Shown here one piece after another: positions 1 through 7,449 of a stretch of DNA of 14,521 bases; position 1 is the first letter of the stretch, and each line of letters opens with the position of its first letter. Where the stretch lies: positions 1 through 14,521 of the forward strand of contig JAPJRA010000034.1 of the NCBI GenBank assembly GCA_030824835.1. The letters run 5' to 3'. The stretch is from Geminicoccaceae bacterium (GTDB lineage: Bacteria; Pseudomonadota; Alphaproteobacteria; Geminicoccales; Geminicoccaceae). The notes beneath the pieces were generated by a model, which worked only from the letters and a program-made list of their open reading frames with translations, was not told the DNA's origin and did no database searches. A program made the position numbers and the translations under genes.

Positions 1-367
1 GGACCTGCTGTTCGGCCCGGCCTGGACCCTGATCTACGCCCTCTGGGCGCTGTCGGCGGCAACCGCCTGGTCGGCGGCGTCGAGCCGGGCCGTTCGCACC
101 CGGCTCGTGGCCCTGTTCGGTGCCAACGCCCTGCTCAATGTGCTCTGGAGCGAGCTGTTCTTCGGTTGGCAGCGCCCGGACTGGGCGCTGGCCGAGGTGG
201 TCGTGCTGTGGCTGTCGATCGTGCTGCTGATCGTCGTCCTGGCGCCGCTCTCCCGCCGCGCCAGTTGGCTCCTGGTCCCCTATCTGGCCTGGGTCTCCTT
301 CGCCGGAGCGCTCAATCTGGCTGTCGTCCAACTCAACGCGCCGTTCGCACCCGCTCCGGGGGGCTAG
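1..367 (+). CDS. tspO: TspO/MBR family tryptophan-rich sensory protein, 5'-truncated
   Basis: The reading frame is open from base 2 to a TAG at 365-367, giving 121 visible C-terminal residues; the start lies outside the window. The visible part begins with a motif typical of TspO (FGPAWTLIYALWAL, similar to the family's P-x-W-T-x-x-Y segment). It continues as tryptophan-rich hydrophobic helices, including NALLNVLWSELFFGWQRPDWAL, here four recognisable membrane segments. TspO/MBR proteins are membrane proteins that bind porphyrins and heme-related tetrapyrroles. In Rhodobacter sphaeroides TspO lies in the photosynthesis cluster and dampens pigment gene expression. Its place next to ppsR fits that role, but the function here is inferred from family and location. 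It runs convergent to the small gene at 415-681. Confidence 0.85.
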   Translation, partial: DLLFGPAWTLIYALWALSAATAWSAASSRAVRTRLVALFGANALLNVLWSELFFGWQRPDWALAEVVVLWLSIVLLIVVLAPLSRRASWLLVPYLAWVSFAGALNLAVVQLNAPFAPAPGG

Positions 368-381
368 GCCCTGGGCAGGGC
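368..381. other. Small GC hairpin between convergent genes
   Basis: GCCCT (368-372) and AGGGC (377-381) can pair around a four-base loop directly after the tspO stop codon, in the 47-base gap between convergent genes. There is no T-run on either strand, so it may help end transcription but is not a classical intrinsic terminator. Confidence 0.3.
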
Positions 382-414
382 GCCCCTACGCCGGCACGGC
401 TTCGGCACTTCCGT

Positions 415-681
415 CTAGGTGTGCCACCGGCGCCGCAGATCGTTCAGGTGCGCGAACAGGGACGCCAGCAGGCAGGCGGCGATCCAGCCCCACCACGCGT
501 CGACCAGCGCGCCGCGCAGCGCGAGCATCAGGCAGACCCCGGACAGCAGGTTGCTCAGAAGGTCGGCCGGCGAGGGGCCGCGGCCGGTACGGCGGTGGAA
601 GGCGATCACCAGCACCGCCTCCACCGCGGTGAAAGCGAGGATCAGATCGACGATGTGGCCGGTCGCGAACAGCATCAGCAT
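415..681 (-). CDS. Small membrane protein of unknown function, three predicted TM segments
   Basis: I do not recognise this protein. It has 88 residues from the ATG at 681. A GGAGG at 696-692 lies 10 bases upstream of that ATG and decides for it over the ATG at 711, which would add ten residues; a second ATG at 675 is also possible. Three hydrophobic stretches are visible: residues ~6-25 (GHIVDLILAFTAVEAVLVIA), ~43-60 (a Leu/Val/Ala-rich segment after SPADLLSN) and ~66-80 (WWGWIAACLLASLFA). It ends in a basic tail, LRRRWHT, so the C-terminus is probably cytoplasmic. It is divergent from ppsR and convergent with tspO. The location among photosynthesis regulators suggests a link to photosystem assembly or tetrapyrrole handling, but this is only inferred from position. 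Confidence 0.7.
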   Translation of the reverse strand: MLMLFATGHIVDLILAFTAVEAVLVIAFHRRTGRGPSPADLLSNLLSGVCLMLALRGALVDAWWGWIAACLLASLFAHLNDLRRRWHT

Positions 682-795
682 GCAACCTTCGCCTCCAATT
701 TGCCGCGCCACCCGGATCGGGACTGATATTTGCTAGCGCAAGGCGCATATGAGTGGCTGGTGGTGCGAGGTCGCGCCCTCGAGAGTATCAATCGT

Positions 796-2145
796 ATGCC
801 CAATGTCAGCATCGCGCAGCCCGACATAACGCTCCATCTGGACCTGGATGGCGTGATTCGGAAGGCATCGCTGTCCAACGGGGTGTCCGAGGAGAGCATG
901 GAGGCCTGGCTGGGTCGCCCCTGGGGCGAGACGGTGGCCAACGGCGGCAGCCGCAGCGTGCAGCGGATGGTCGACGATGCGAGGCAGCGCGGGGTGTCCG
1001 GGTTCCGGCAGGTATCGCAGCGGTTCCCGAGCGGCCATGAGCTGCCGATGGAGTACATGACCGTCCGCCTTGGCGGCGACTTCGGGCTCCTGGCGGTCGG
1101 CCGGAATCTGCATGCGGTGGCCGAGCTGCAATCGCGGCTGGTCGCGGCACAGCAGGCGATGGAACGCGACTATTGGAAGCTGCGCGAGGTCGAGACCCGC
1201 TATCGCCTCCTGTTCGATGCCGCCAACGATGCCGTGCTGCTGGTCCGCGCCACCGATCTTCAGGTCATCGAGGCCAATCCGGCGGCTATCCGGGCCCTGG
1301 GAATAGCCCCGGTTGGCCACGACTTGCTCGACGAGCTGTCACCCAAGGAGCGCACCCCGTTCCGCGATATGTTGCAGCGCGTGCAGGAGCACGGCAAGGC
1401 GCCCAGCATGCTTGTCCATCTCGGTCGCGACCGGCAGGCATGGCTCGTGCGCGCCTCGCAGATGGCGTCCCAGCCGGGGGCGGTCTATCTACTCCAGCTG
1501 ACTCCGGCCGGCACCGCTTCCACCGCGCCGGAGCCGTCCCCGACAGTACCGATCGGCGAGCTCATCGAGCGGATTCCGGACGGATTCGTGGTGATCGACG
1601 TCGACGGCGTCATCGTGCATGCCAACAGCTCCTTTCTCGATCTGATCCAGGTCCCGGTCGCGAGCCTGGTGCTGGGCGAACGTCTGCGGCGCTGGCTCGG
1701 GCGCCCGGGAGCCGACCTCACCGTCGTGCTCGCCGGTGTGCAACGGCGGGGCGTGGTACGCCTATTTGCAACGTTGCTGCACGGTGACCTCGGCTCCGAA
1801 CTGGAGGTGGAGCTTTCGGCGGTGGGCAATGTCGACTGCAAGCCGCAGTTCATCGGCATTCTCGTCCGCGATGTCGGGCATCGCCTGCCGAACGGCGAGG
1901 CTGCCGCGCCCGATGGGATCAGCCGAAGCTTGAGCGTGTTGAACCGGCAGCTGGGCAAGACCTCGCTGCTGGACCTCGTGAAGAGCACCGTGGAGGTCGT
2001 GGAGCGCCAGTATATTGCGGCAGCCCTTGAGCTCACCCGTGGCAACCGCACCGCGGCCGCCGAGCTTCTAGGCTTGAGTCGCCAGAGCCTCTACGTCAAG
2101 CTGAGCCGATATGGGCTGGACGGTAGTTCCGACGCCGGTGATTGA
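796..2145 (+). CDS. ppsR: PpsR/CrtJ-type photosynthesis gene repressor (PAS-PAS-HTH)
   Basis: This is a 449-residue regulator with the full PpsR/CrtJ plan. An N-terminal PAS-like domain covers ~1-105, followed by a glutamine-rich helical linker (~107-135, AELQSRLVAAQQAMERDYWK). PAS1 spans ~136-240 (YRLLFDAANDAVLLV) and PAS2 ~256-370 (LIERIPDGFVVIDVDG). A Fis-type helix-turn-helix lies at ~391-442 with the diagnostic AAELLGLSRQSLYVKL. In this family it binds TGT-N12-ACA palindromes and represses bch, crt and puc genes; a matching pair lies upstream of bchC in this window. The start is uncertain. I chose the ATG at 796, but the frame is open upstream to a TTG at 730, and neither has a strong ribosome site. 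The only cysteine is at ~348; the HTH cysteine known from Rhodobacter is absent. It probably forms an operon with the phytochrome gene 26 bases downstream. Confidence 0.93.
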   Translation: MPNVSIAQPDITLHLDLDGVIRKASLSNGVSEESMEAWLGRPWGETVANGGSRSVQRMVDDARQRGVSGFRQVSQRFPSGHELPMEYMTVRLGGDFGLLAVGRNLHAVAELQSRLVAAQQAMERDYWKLREVETRYRLLFDAANDAVLLVRATDLQVIEANPAAIRALGIAPVGHDLLDELSPKERTPFRDMLQRVQEHGKAPSMLVHLGRDRQAWLVRASQMASQPGAVYLLQLTPAGTASTAPEPSPTVPIGELIERIPDGFVVIDVDGVIVHANSSFLDLIQVPVASLVLGERLRRWLGRPGADLTVVLAGVQRRGVVRLFATLLHGDLGSELEVELSAVGNVDCKPQFIGILVRDVGHRLPNGEAAAPDGISRSLSVLNRQLGKTSLLDLVKSTVEVVERQYIAAALELTRGNRTAAAELLGLSRQSLYVKLSRYGLDGSSDAGD

Positions 2146-2171
2146 GTAGATAAGCAGAAGGAAGCACAGGG

Positions 2172-4340
2172 GTGGCTGCTCGACCGTCCGACGCACCCCG
2201 TTTTGGGCGCGCCGATCTAAGCAACTGTGAGCGCGAGCAGATCCATCTTGCCGGCTCGATCCAGCCGCATGGTGCCCTGCTCGCCGTGCGCGAGCCGGAT
2301 CTCGTAGTCCTTCAGGCCAGCGCCAACGCCACGAAGTTCCTCAACCTGTCCCGCAGCCCGGTGGGTCGTTCCCTGGCCGAACTGGACAGCGACCTCGCCG
2401 AACGCATTCGCCCCAATCTCGAACTGCCGCTCGACCGACTACCGATGGCGGTCCGCTGTCACATCGGCAAGCAGCAAGCCCGATTCGATGGCCTCCTGCA
2501 TCGACCGAAGTCCGGTGGGTTGGTCATCGAGCTCGAGGCCGCCGGACCTCCAGTCAACCTGTCGCACAAGGTTCACGATGCACTGGCCGCGATTCACGCC
2601 TGCCCCACCATGCCCGTGCTCTGCTCGGAGGCGGCGCGCGTTTTCTGGGAGCTGACCGGCTACGATCGGGTGATGGTCTACCGCTTCGACGAGAACGGCC
2701 ATGGCGAGGTGTTCGCCGAGCGTCGTAAGCCCGAGCTCGAAGCGTTCCTGGGCAATCGCTACCCCGCGTCCGATATCCCGCAGATGGCGAGACGGCTCTA
2801 CGAGGCCAACCGCGTCCGCGTCCTGGTCGACGTCGGCTATACGCCGGTACCGATACGGCCTCGCGACTCGCCCGTCGACGGTCGTGAGCTCGACATGTCC
2901 TTGTGCTTCCTGCGCAGCATGTCGCCGATCCACATCCAGTACCTCAAGAACATGGGCGTCGGCGCCACCCTCGTGGCCTCGTTGATGGTCGGCGGCAAGC
3001 TGTGGGGCCTCATCGCCTGCCATCATTATGCGCCCCGGTTCATCCATTATGAGGCGCGAGCCGTCTGCGAGCTACTGGCCGAGACAATCTCCATCCGCAT
3101 CGCGGCGCTGGAGAGCTTCGCTCAGGCTCAGGCCGAGCTCACCGTGCGTCGCCTGGAGCAGCGCATGATCCAGGCGATCTCTCGGGACGGCGACTGGCGC
3201 ACGGCGCTGTTCGATAGCTCCCAACCCCTGTTGCAGGCGCTCAAGGCGGGAGGTGCGGCCCTGCTCTTCGAGGGCCAGGTCCTGGCCACCGGCGAAGTCC
3301 CCGGGGCGCTTGAGCTGCGCGACCTCGCCGAGTGGCTGGATCGGCAGCCACGCACGACGGTGATCGCCACGGCCTCGCTGGGCATCGACGTGCCGGCGTT
3401 CGCCCCGATGGCACCCGAGGCCAGTGGCGTGCTGGCCGCGCCCATTTCAAACACGCCCGGCGAATATCTTATCTGGTTCCGGCCCGAACTGGTCCGTACC
3501 GTCACCTGGGCCGGCAACCCCTTCCAGGCGGTCCAGTTCAGCAACGATCCGTCCACCCTGTCGCCGCGGCGCTCCTTCGCCCAATGGCATCAGGTGGTCG
3601 AGCGGACCAGCGAGGCATGGTCAGCTGCCGACATGGCGGCGGCGCGCCTGATCGGTGAGACCGTCACCGACGTCGTCCTGCAGTTCCGCTCGGTCCGGAC
3701 CCTGATCGCACAGACGCAGCTCGAGCAGGTCAGCCGCCAGGTGCGCCGTGCCGAGCAACCGGTCGTCATCGCCGATGCCGAGGGACGCATCCTCCTGGTC
3801 AACCAGGCCTTCGAGCGCTTGGTTCAACCGACGGCCAATCATCTGCGCTGGGCGGATGATCTGCCGGTACTGTTCGCCGACCCGGCCGAATTTCGCCGGA
3901 TCCTCGCCGAGCTGTTCGATCAGCGCCGCGCGTGGCGGGGCGAGGTCCAGTTGCAGGCCAGCGACCAGGCGCTGCCGGTGATGCTGCGGGCCGATCCTGT
4001 GTTCTCGGCACCGGACATCGTGCTGGGCTTCGTCCTGCTGTTCACCGACCTTACCGACCGCCGTTCCGCCGAGACCGCCCGGCGTCAGTTCCAGGAGGAG
4101 ATCGTCGACCGTCACCGCGTGCCGGCGGTGCCGCTGGATTCGCGCAATGCCCTGACCTACCGGCGGCTGCTCGCGTCGGTCGTGGGCAATGCCCAGCTCG
4201 CGGCTTTGGAGATCACCGAGGGGGTGGAGTTGGCCCAGGTGCCCTACATGCTGGACAGTATCCAGACCTCGGTCGACCGCGCGGCGGAATTGCTCGAGCG
4301 GCTGGTCTGGCACGCGGCAGGCTCCAGCCGCGACTCGTAG
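2172..4340 (+). CDS. bphP: Bacteriophytochrome, PAS-GAF-PHY-PAS with non-kinase output
   Basis: This is a 722-residue red/far-red photoreceptor. The GTG start is preceded by AAGGAA (2158-2163), 8 bases away. The N-terminal PAS domain has LSNCEREQIHLAGSIQPHG, in which Cys19 is the expected covalent biliverdin site. The GAF domain has PASDIP with Asp201, and the histidines contacting the chromophore pocket, His254 (SPIHIQYLKNMGVG) and His284 (IACHHYAP). The PHY tongue shows PRRSF (465-469). A further PAS domain follows at ~525-640, then a helical C-terminus (~640-722). No conserved H-box and no HATPase domain is seen, so it is not a histidine kinase. This is the architecture of the phytochromes next to ppsR in Rhodopseudomonas palustris and photosynthetic Bradyrhizobium, which antagonise PpsR by contact. 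The same role here is inferred from architecture and operon context. Whether its dark state is Pr or Pfr cannot be read safely. Confidence 0.93.
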   Translation: MAARPSDAPRFGRADLSNCEREQIHLAGSIQPHGALLAVREPDLVVLQASANATKFLNLSRSPVGRSLAELDSDLAERIRPNLELPLDRLPMAVRCHIGKQQARFDGLLHRPKSGGLVIELEAAGPPVNLSHKVHDALAAIHACPTMPVLCSEAARVFWELTGYDRVMVYRFDENGHGEVFAERRKPELEAFLGNRYPASDIPQMARRLYEANRVRVLVDVGYTPVPIRPRDSPVDGRELDMSLCFLRSMSPIHIQYLKNMGVGATLVASLMVGGKLWGLIACHHYAPRFIHYEARAVCELLAETISIRIAALESFAQAQAELTVRRLEQRMIQAISRDGDWRTALFDSSQPLLQALKAGGAALLFEGQVLATGEVPGALELRDLAEWLDRQPRTTVIATASLGIDVPAFAPMAPEASGVLAAPISNTPGEYLIWFRPELVRTVTWAGNPFQAVQFSNDPSTLSPRRSFAQWHQVVERTSEAWSAADMAAARLIGETVTDVVLQFRSVRTLIAQTQLEQVSRQVRRAEQPVVIADAEGRILLVNQAFERLVQPTANHLRWADDLPVLFADPAEFRRILAELFDQRRAWRGEVQLQASDQALPVMLRADPVFSAPDIVLGFVLLFTDLTDRRSAETARRQFQEEIVDRHRVPAVPLDSRNALTYRRLLASVVGNAQLAALEITEGVELAQVPYMLDSIQTSVDRAAELLERLVWHAAGSSRDS

Positions 4341-4364
4341 ATGCCGGCCGGTCCGCGCGGCGCC

Positions 4365-4391
4365 GGGACCGAGCCGGGAAGACTCGGGCCC
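4365..4391 (+). terminator. Hairpin downstream of the bacteriophytochrome gene
   Basis: GGGACCGAG (4365-4373) pairs with CTCGGGCCC (4383-4391) in a nine-base stem with one mismatch and a nine-base loop, 25 bases past the stop codon. No T-run follows, so it is at best a weak or Rho-assisted terminator, or a 3'-end stabiliser of the ppsR-bphP transcript. Confidence 0.4.
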
Positions 4392-4417
4392 TACCGGCGC
4401 GACATGCCGATCCATAG

Positions 4418-4447
4418 CTGGCAATATTTGCTTTGACCCCGTATAAT
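4418..4447 (+). promoter_or_regulatory. Possible sigma-70-type promoter for the small downstream gene
   Basis: A perfect TATAAT lies at 4442-4447. A moderate -35-like CTGGCA is at 4418-4423, with an 18-base spacer. The stretch is visibly richer in A and T than its surroundings. It would give a leader of about 95-100 bases before the gene at 4554. A short palindrome (ATTGG-T-CCAAT, 4494-4504) lies in that leader and could be an operator. No PpsR-type TGT-N12-ACA site is seen between 4341 and 4553. Confidence 0.4.
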
Positions 4448-4553
4448 ACCAACGAAACCAGTATCCGGCTGGGAACCGCCTAGGCTCGGATTGATTGGTC
4501 CAATAAGTCCGCTTCAGTGGTTCACGAAGCGACGCTCTCCAAGGAGGCATGTC

Positions 4554-4634
4554 ATGGGGTTGCTTTTCGCTTTCATGCTGTTGGGCCTTCCTCTCCTCTA
4601 CGCCGTCTATGATCTGACGCAGACTAAGGCCTGA
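4554..4634 (+). CDS. Tiny single-pass membrane peptide (26 residues), unrecognised
   Basis: An ATG at 4554 follows a perfect AAGGAGG (4541-4547) at a spacing of 6 bases. It opens a 26-codon frame that ends in TGA at 4632-4634. The peptide begins MGLLFAFMLLGLPLLYAVYD and ends in the polar tail LTQTKA: one hydrophobic helix of ~18 residues followed by a short polar end. A hairpin terminator starts 10 bases after the stop, and a TATAAT lies upstream, so it looks like an independent small transcript. An overlapping ATG at 4549 opens a 22-codon frame with poorer spacing and no sensible composition. I do not recognise the peptide. Small single-helix proteins such as PufX, PufW or protein-Y bind LH1-RC in other purple bacteria; kinship to these is speculation. 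Confidence 0.6.
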   Translation: MGLLFAFMLLGLPLLYAVYDLTQTKA

Positions 4635-4643
4635 CACGACAGC

Positions 4644-4679
4644 GCTCGGCTGGCTGCATCAGCAGCCGAGCTTTGTTGT
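4644..4679 (+). terminator. Intrinsic terminator after the 26-codon gene
   Basis: GCTCGGCTG (4644-4652) and CAGCCGAGC (4663-4671) form a perfect nine-base-pair stem around a ten-base loop, followed by TTTGTTGT. The position, ten bases after the small gene's TGA, fits termination of that transcript. It also lies 98 bases beyond the stop of the convergent heme oxygenase gene and might act from that side as a hairpin without a T-run. Confidence 0.75.
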
Positions 4680-4777
4680 GCTTTCGATTTCGACTGGAAC
4701 GAGGCGAGAGCCGAGTAGTCGTGGCACTCCTGATGCCATGCAAATATCTGGACTTGATGATTCGCGGCGCTTGACCT

Positions 4778-5401
4778 TCAGGCGTACACTGCAACCGTGG
4801 TCAATTGCTGCGAGAGTTCTATATTGCGCTCGAAAGCTGCACACGCCTCCGCGAGCACGGCTTCCTCTTCCGTAGGTGCCAGTGCCGTTCCATCGATGAT
4901 ATCCCGGTACATGTCGCGGTACTCCTTGCAGTCCGCGATCGTTGGGTAATCGTGAAACGCCAGTGCAATCCCCTCGAGGCCGGGCGTACGGGCAAGAATT
5001 CGTCTTAATATCTGACCGCCGCTGAGGTCGCCCATAAAGCGCACATAGGCATGGGCGATGAGGCGAACGCCTGTGGCGCGCGTTACCTGCTCGCCATAGG
5101 CCGCACCCGATGACAGCATTGCCGGCCACGCGGCCTCGGCTCCAAGCAGGGTGGCGAGATCACGCTCGATGGCAGCACAGCGATAGAGCGCCGGCAATGC
5201 CAGCGATGCCAGGCGCGGATCGTCGCGTCTACGCTCGAGGCCGCTCTCCAGTGCACGATAGACCGGCAGCAGATTGCGCAGAAACAGGGCGTAGCCGTTT
5301 CGGCTCGCCCTGCCCCGCAACATCGACGCCATGAACCCGGACCGCTCCGCCAGCCGATGCAGCGCTTCGGTCCGATCTCGAAGTCTCGACGCTAGCCCGA
5401 T
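4778..5401 (-). CDS. Heme oxygenase (biliverdin-producing), non-canonical start
   Basis: The protein has 207 residues if read from codon 5401-5399. It would oxidise heme to biliverdin, CO and iron. The proximal heme ligand is His15 in EALHRLAERSGF. The distal helix carries the family signature GDLSGGQ at 124-130, preceded by AYVRFM. Length and motifs match bacterial HmuO/BphO-type heme oxygenases. The first in-frame ATG is at 5332 and would delete the proximal histidine. Upstream to the in-frame stop (shared with the pufC TAG at 5431-5429) there is no ATG, GTG or TTG. A strong AGGAGG sits 8 bases before an ATC codon at 5401-5399, which I take as the start position. The gene begins 27 bases after pufC, so it is probably the last visible gene of the puf transcript. 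Its product would be the chromophore of the nearby bacteriophytochrome. Confidence 0.85.
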   Translation of the reverse strand: MGLASRLRDRTEALHRLAERSGFMASMLRGRASRNGYALFLRNLLPVYRALESGLERRRDDPRLASLALPALYRCAAIERDLATLLGAEAAWPAMLSSGAAYGEQVTRATGVRLIAHAYVRFMGDLSGGQILRRILARTPGLEGIALAFHDYPTIADCKEYRDMYRDIIDGTALAPTEEEAVLAEACAAFERNIELSQQLTTVAVYA

Positions 5402-5428
5402 CGCGGCATCCTCCTCAAACCACTGCCA

Positions 5429-6457
5429 CTACGGCGTCGCTGCTGGGGCGACCGGCCCACGCAGCTCCGGATAGTCCGTCACCATGCTGGCACCGTAAAG
5501 CGGCTTGAACGCACCCTGATGGCAGGTAGCGCAATCCGTCTTCGGCGCATCGCCTAGCGGCCCCAGCCGATGCGGCGGCAGGGTCGCCGTCAGCGGCTCG
5601 AGAAAGACATTGTTGACGTCCCGTACCATGCGGATGCCATGCCACGCGGTGGAACGGGCCGGGTTGCTCTGGTCCCAGGCGGAGAACGAGCGCGAATTGT
5701 GGCAGTAGGTGCAATTGACGCCCAAAGATTCCGACATGTGCATCATCAAGGAATACGTCCACTCGGTCTGCTTGATGGAGTGCCGATTGCCCTCCGGCAG
5801 GGCCGAGGTGGAGACCACGCGGATGCCGTTGTCCTCCTTGAGGAATGGCGTAAACGGATCATAGGGCAGCGACGCAAATCCGGCCACTGGCGCCGGCATG
5901 TTCTGGCCAGCCTTGTTCCCCGCCATGCCTTGGGCATGGGGTGGGCCCGGATTGGTGAACCAGATGTTCGCCGGCACGGGCTGGCCCCGATGGCAGGTGT
6001 AGCAGGTGACCCCGGTGGCACCGACATGCGCGGTCCAGTCGGTATTGAGGTGCCGGGTCATCTGCAGCATCCGCCGGGCGACGACCTTGGTGTAGAGCGA
6101 GTCGGAGCTCAGGTCCTCGCCATCCGCATGGCAGTAGGCGCAGCCCTGTTCGGGTGCCACCCACTCGGTCATCGCCTGCATCAACCGCGTCAGCTCGGCC
6201 GAGTCGACGTCACCCAGCACCTGCACATTCTGGTAGACCTCCGAGGAGGGCGTGCCATCCGGTGGTACCGGATCGACCACGGCCGGTACGGCATTGAGGG
6301 CCTCCTGTGCCTGAAGGTTGCGCGGGTTGACGACCTGCTCCATGGCCAGCCCGCGATAGCCGCGCTGCACCGTCTGGACGGGAGGGAGCTCCAGCGTCAG
6401 CGCCACGACGGCGGCGGCAGCCGCCACCCCGGCGATGGAAACAGCGACGACGTTCAT
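5429..6457 (-). CDS. pufC: Reaction centre tetraheme cytochrome c subunit
   Basis: PufC carries electrons from soluble carriers to the oxidised special pair on the periplasmic side. The protein has 342 residues and four CXXCH heme sites: C106-H110 (CAYCH), C152-H156 (CYTCH), C249-H253 (CTYCH) and C309-H313 (CATCH). Methionines in helices before each site could be the sixth ligands. Residues ~4-24 form a hydrophobic helix without a lipobox cysteine. The subunit is thus probably held by an uncleaved N-terminal anchor, unlike the lipid-anchored subunit of Blastochloris viridis. The ATG at 6457 overlaps the pufM stop (ATGA), indicating translational coupling. The length is close to that of other PufC proteins. 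Confidence 0.96.
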   Translation of the reverse strand: MNVVAVSIAGVAAAAAVVALTLELPPVQTVQRGYRGLAMEQVVNPRNLQAQEALNAVPAVVDPVPPDGTPSSEVYQNVQVLGDVDSAELTRLMQAMTEWVAPEQGCAYCHADGEDLSSDSLYTKVVARRMLQMTRHLNTDWTAHVGATGVTCYTCHRGQPVPANIWFTNPGPPHAQGMAGNKAGQNMPAPVAGFASLPYDPFTPFLKEDNGIRVVSTSALPEGNRHSIKQTEWTYSLMMHMSESLGVNCTYCHNSRSFSAWDQSNPARSTAWHGIRMVRDVNNVFLEPLTATLPPHRLGPLGDAPKTDCATCHQGAFKPLYGASMVTDYPELRGPVAPAATP

Positions 6458-7434
6458 TGGGGCGCTCCAGTCACGGTGGCCGGATCGACGACCGTCGGCC
6501 AGACGGCAGGATAGGAAGGTGCCACGTGATGCTTGACCGCCCACAGGTACCAATTGTCGACCACCGTCCCGGTCAGGAGGATGCCGATGCCGCCCGTGAG
6601 GGTGGTCAGGACGGCGAACCACCAGGCCCAGCGATGGATCGATTCGGCCGTGGCGTTGAAGCCCATCGTCCACCGCCAGAACAGCGCCCCACGCTCGAAG
6701 GCCGTGCCGCGGTCGAGGATCTGCTCGACCTCGCGCTCGGCGCCGAAACGGGTCGTCGCCAGCACCGTGGCGCCGTGCATCGCGAACAGCAGCGTCGAGC
6801 CGTAGAGGAAGGCGATCGAGAGCATGTGGAACGGATTGTAGAACAGGTTGCCGTACCGAACCGAGAAAGCGGCGGTCCAGTCCAGATGCGGGAAGATCCC
6901 GAACGGCACCGCCTCGCCCCAGCTCCCCATCAGCAGCGGCCGGATGAAGCCCAGCACCAGGTAGAGCCAGATCGCCGACGCGAACGCCCAGGCGACGTGG
7001 GTGCCCATGCCGAGCTGCACCGCGCGGCGGTAGACCCGCAGCCACCAGAGCAGGATCGAGGAGGTAAGGAAGAAGCCGGCCATCAGCCACCAGCCACCAT
7101 CGTTGAGCGGCGGGAACAGGCTGATCCCGTAGGCAGGTGGCGGCGGCTCGAGGGCCAGCCACGGCAGCTGCCGAACGAACTGGATCGGGTCCCAGTTCAC
7201 CGACGCCCACATGTTGAGACCGATGATTTCGATGGCGATGAAGCCGCACAGCAGCGATGCGAGCCCCAGCCAGCCCAGATAGAGCGGTCCGATCTGGGCG
7301 TCACCCAGGCGGCCCAGCAGGTGGACGAATCCGCCCTTGCCGAGGCGGTCGTACGTGCCTTTCGGCACCTCGACCCCGGCATAGGCGGGCGTGCGGATCT
7401 GCACCTGGGTGAAGATGTTCTGATATTCGGCCAT
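6454..7434 (-). CDS. pufM: Photosynthetic reaction centre M subunit
   Basis: This is one of the two core subunits that hold the special pair, bacteriopheophytins, quinones and the non-heme iron. The protein has 326 residues and five membrane helices. Counting the initiator Met, the visible ligands are His203 (YNPFHML, special pair), His220 and His267 (iron) and Glu235 (AEREVEQ, iron). Each is offset by one from Rhodobacter sphaeroides numbering, so no indel precedes them. Asp45 corresponds to M44. The ATG at 7434 is preceded by an AGGAAAGGG ribosome site. The gene starts 15 bases after pufL and overlaps pufC by an ATGA. Confidence 0.98.
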   Translation of the reverse strand: MAEYQNIFTQVQIRTPAYAGVEVPKGTYDRLGKGGFVHLLGRLGDAQIGPLYLGWLGLASLLCGFIAIEIIGLNMWASVNWDPIQFVRQLPWLALEPPPPAYGISLFPPLNDGGWWLMAGFFLTSSILLWWLRVYRRAVQLGMGTHVAWAFASAIWLYLVLGFIRPLLMGSWGEAVPFGIFPHLDWTAAFSVRYGNLFYNPFHMLSIAFLYGSTLLFAMHGATVLATTRFGAEREVEQILDRGTAFERGALFWRWTMGFNATAESIHRWAWWFAVLTTLTGGIGILLTGTVVDNWYLWAVKHHVAPSYPAVWPTVVDPATVTGAPQ

Positions 7435-7449
7435 GACGATCGCCCTTTC

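Noticed and set aside
654..671. TGT-N12-ACA match near the start of the small membrane gene, upstream of ppsR.
   Set aside because: It lies within coding sequence, its inner part is GC-rich unlike the bchC boxes, and six fixed bases occur by chance at about this frequency. It might still be autoregulatory, but there is no second box.
4549..4617. Alternative 22-codon frame from the ATG at 4549.
   Set aside because: It lies only one base from the AAGGAGG, while the ATG at 4554 has ideal spacing and encodes a clean membrane helix.
3621..4637. A minus-strand open frame of 338 codons opposite the end of bphP and the small gene.
   Set aside because: It mirrors the phytochrome coding frame, has no plausible ribosome site and runs across the promoter and terminator of the small gene.
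5402..5413. ATG directly after AGGAGG upstream of the heme oxygenase, in a different frame.
   Set aside because: It opens only five codons before a stop, abuts the ribosome site without spacing, and is not in frame with the heme oxygenase.
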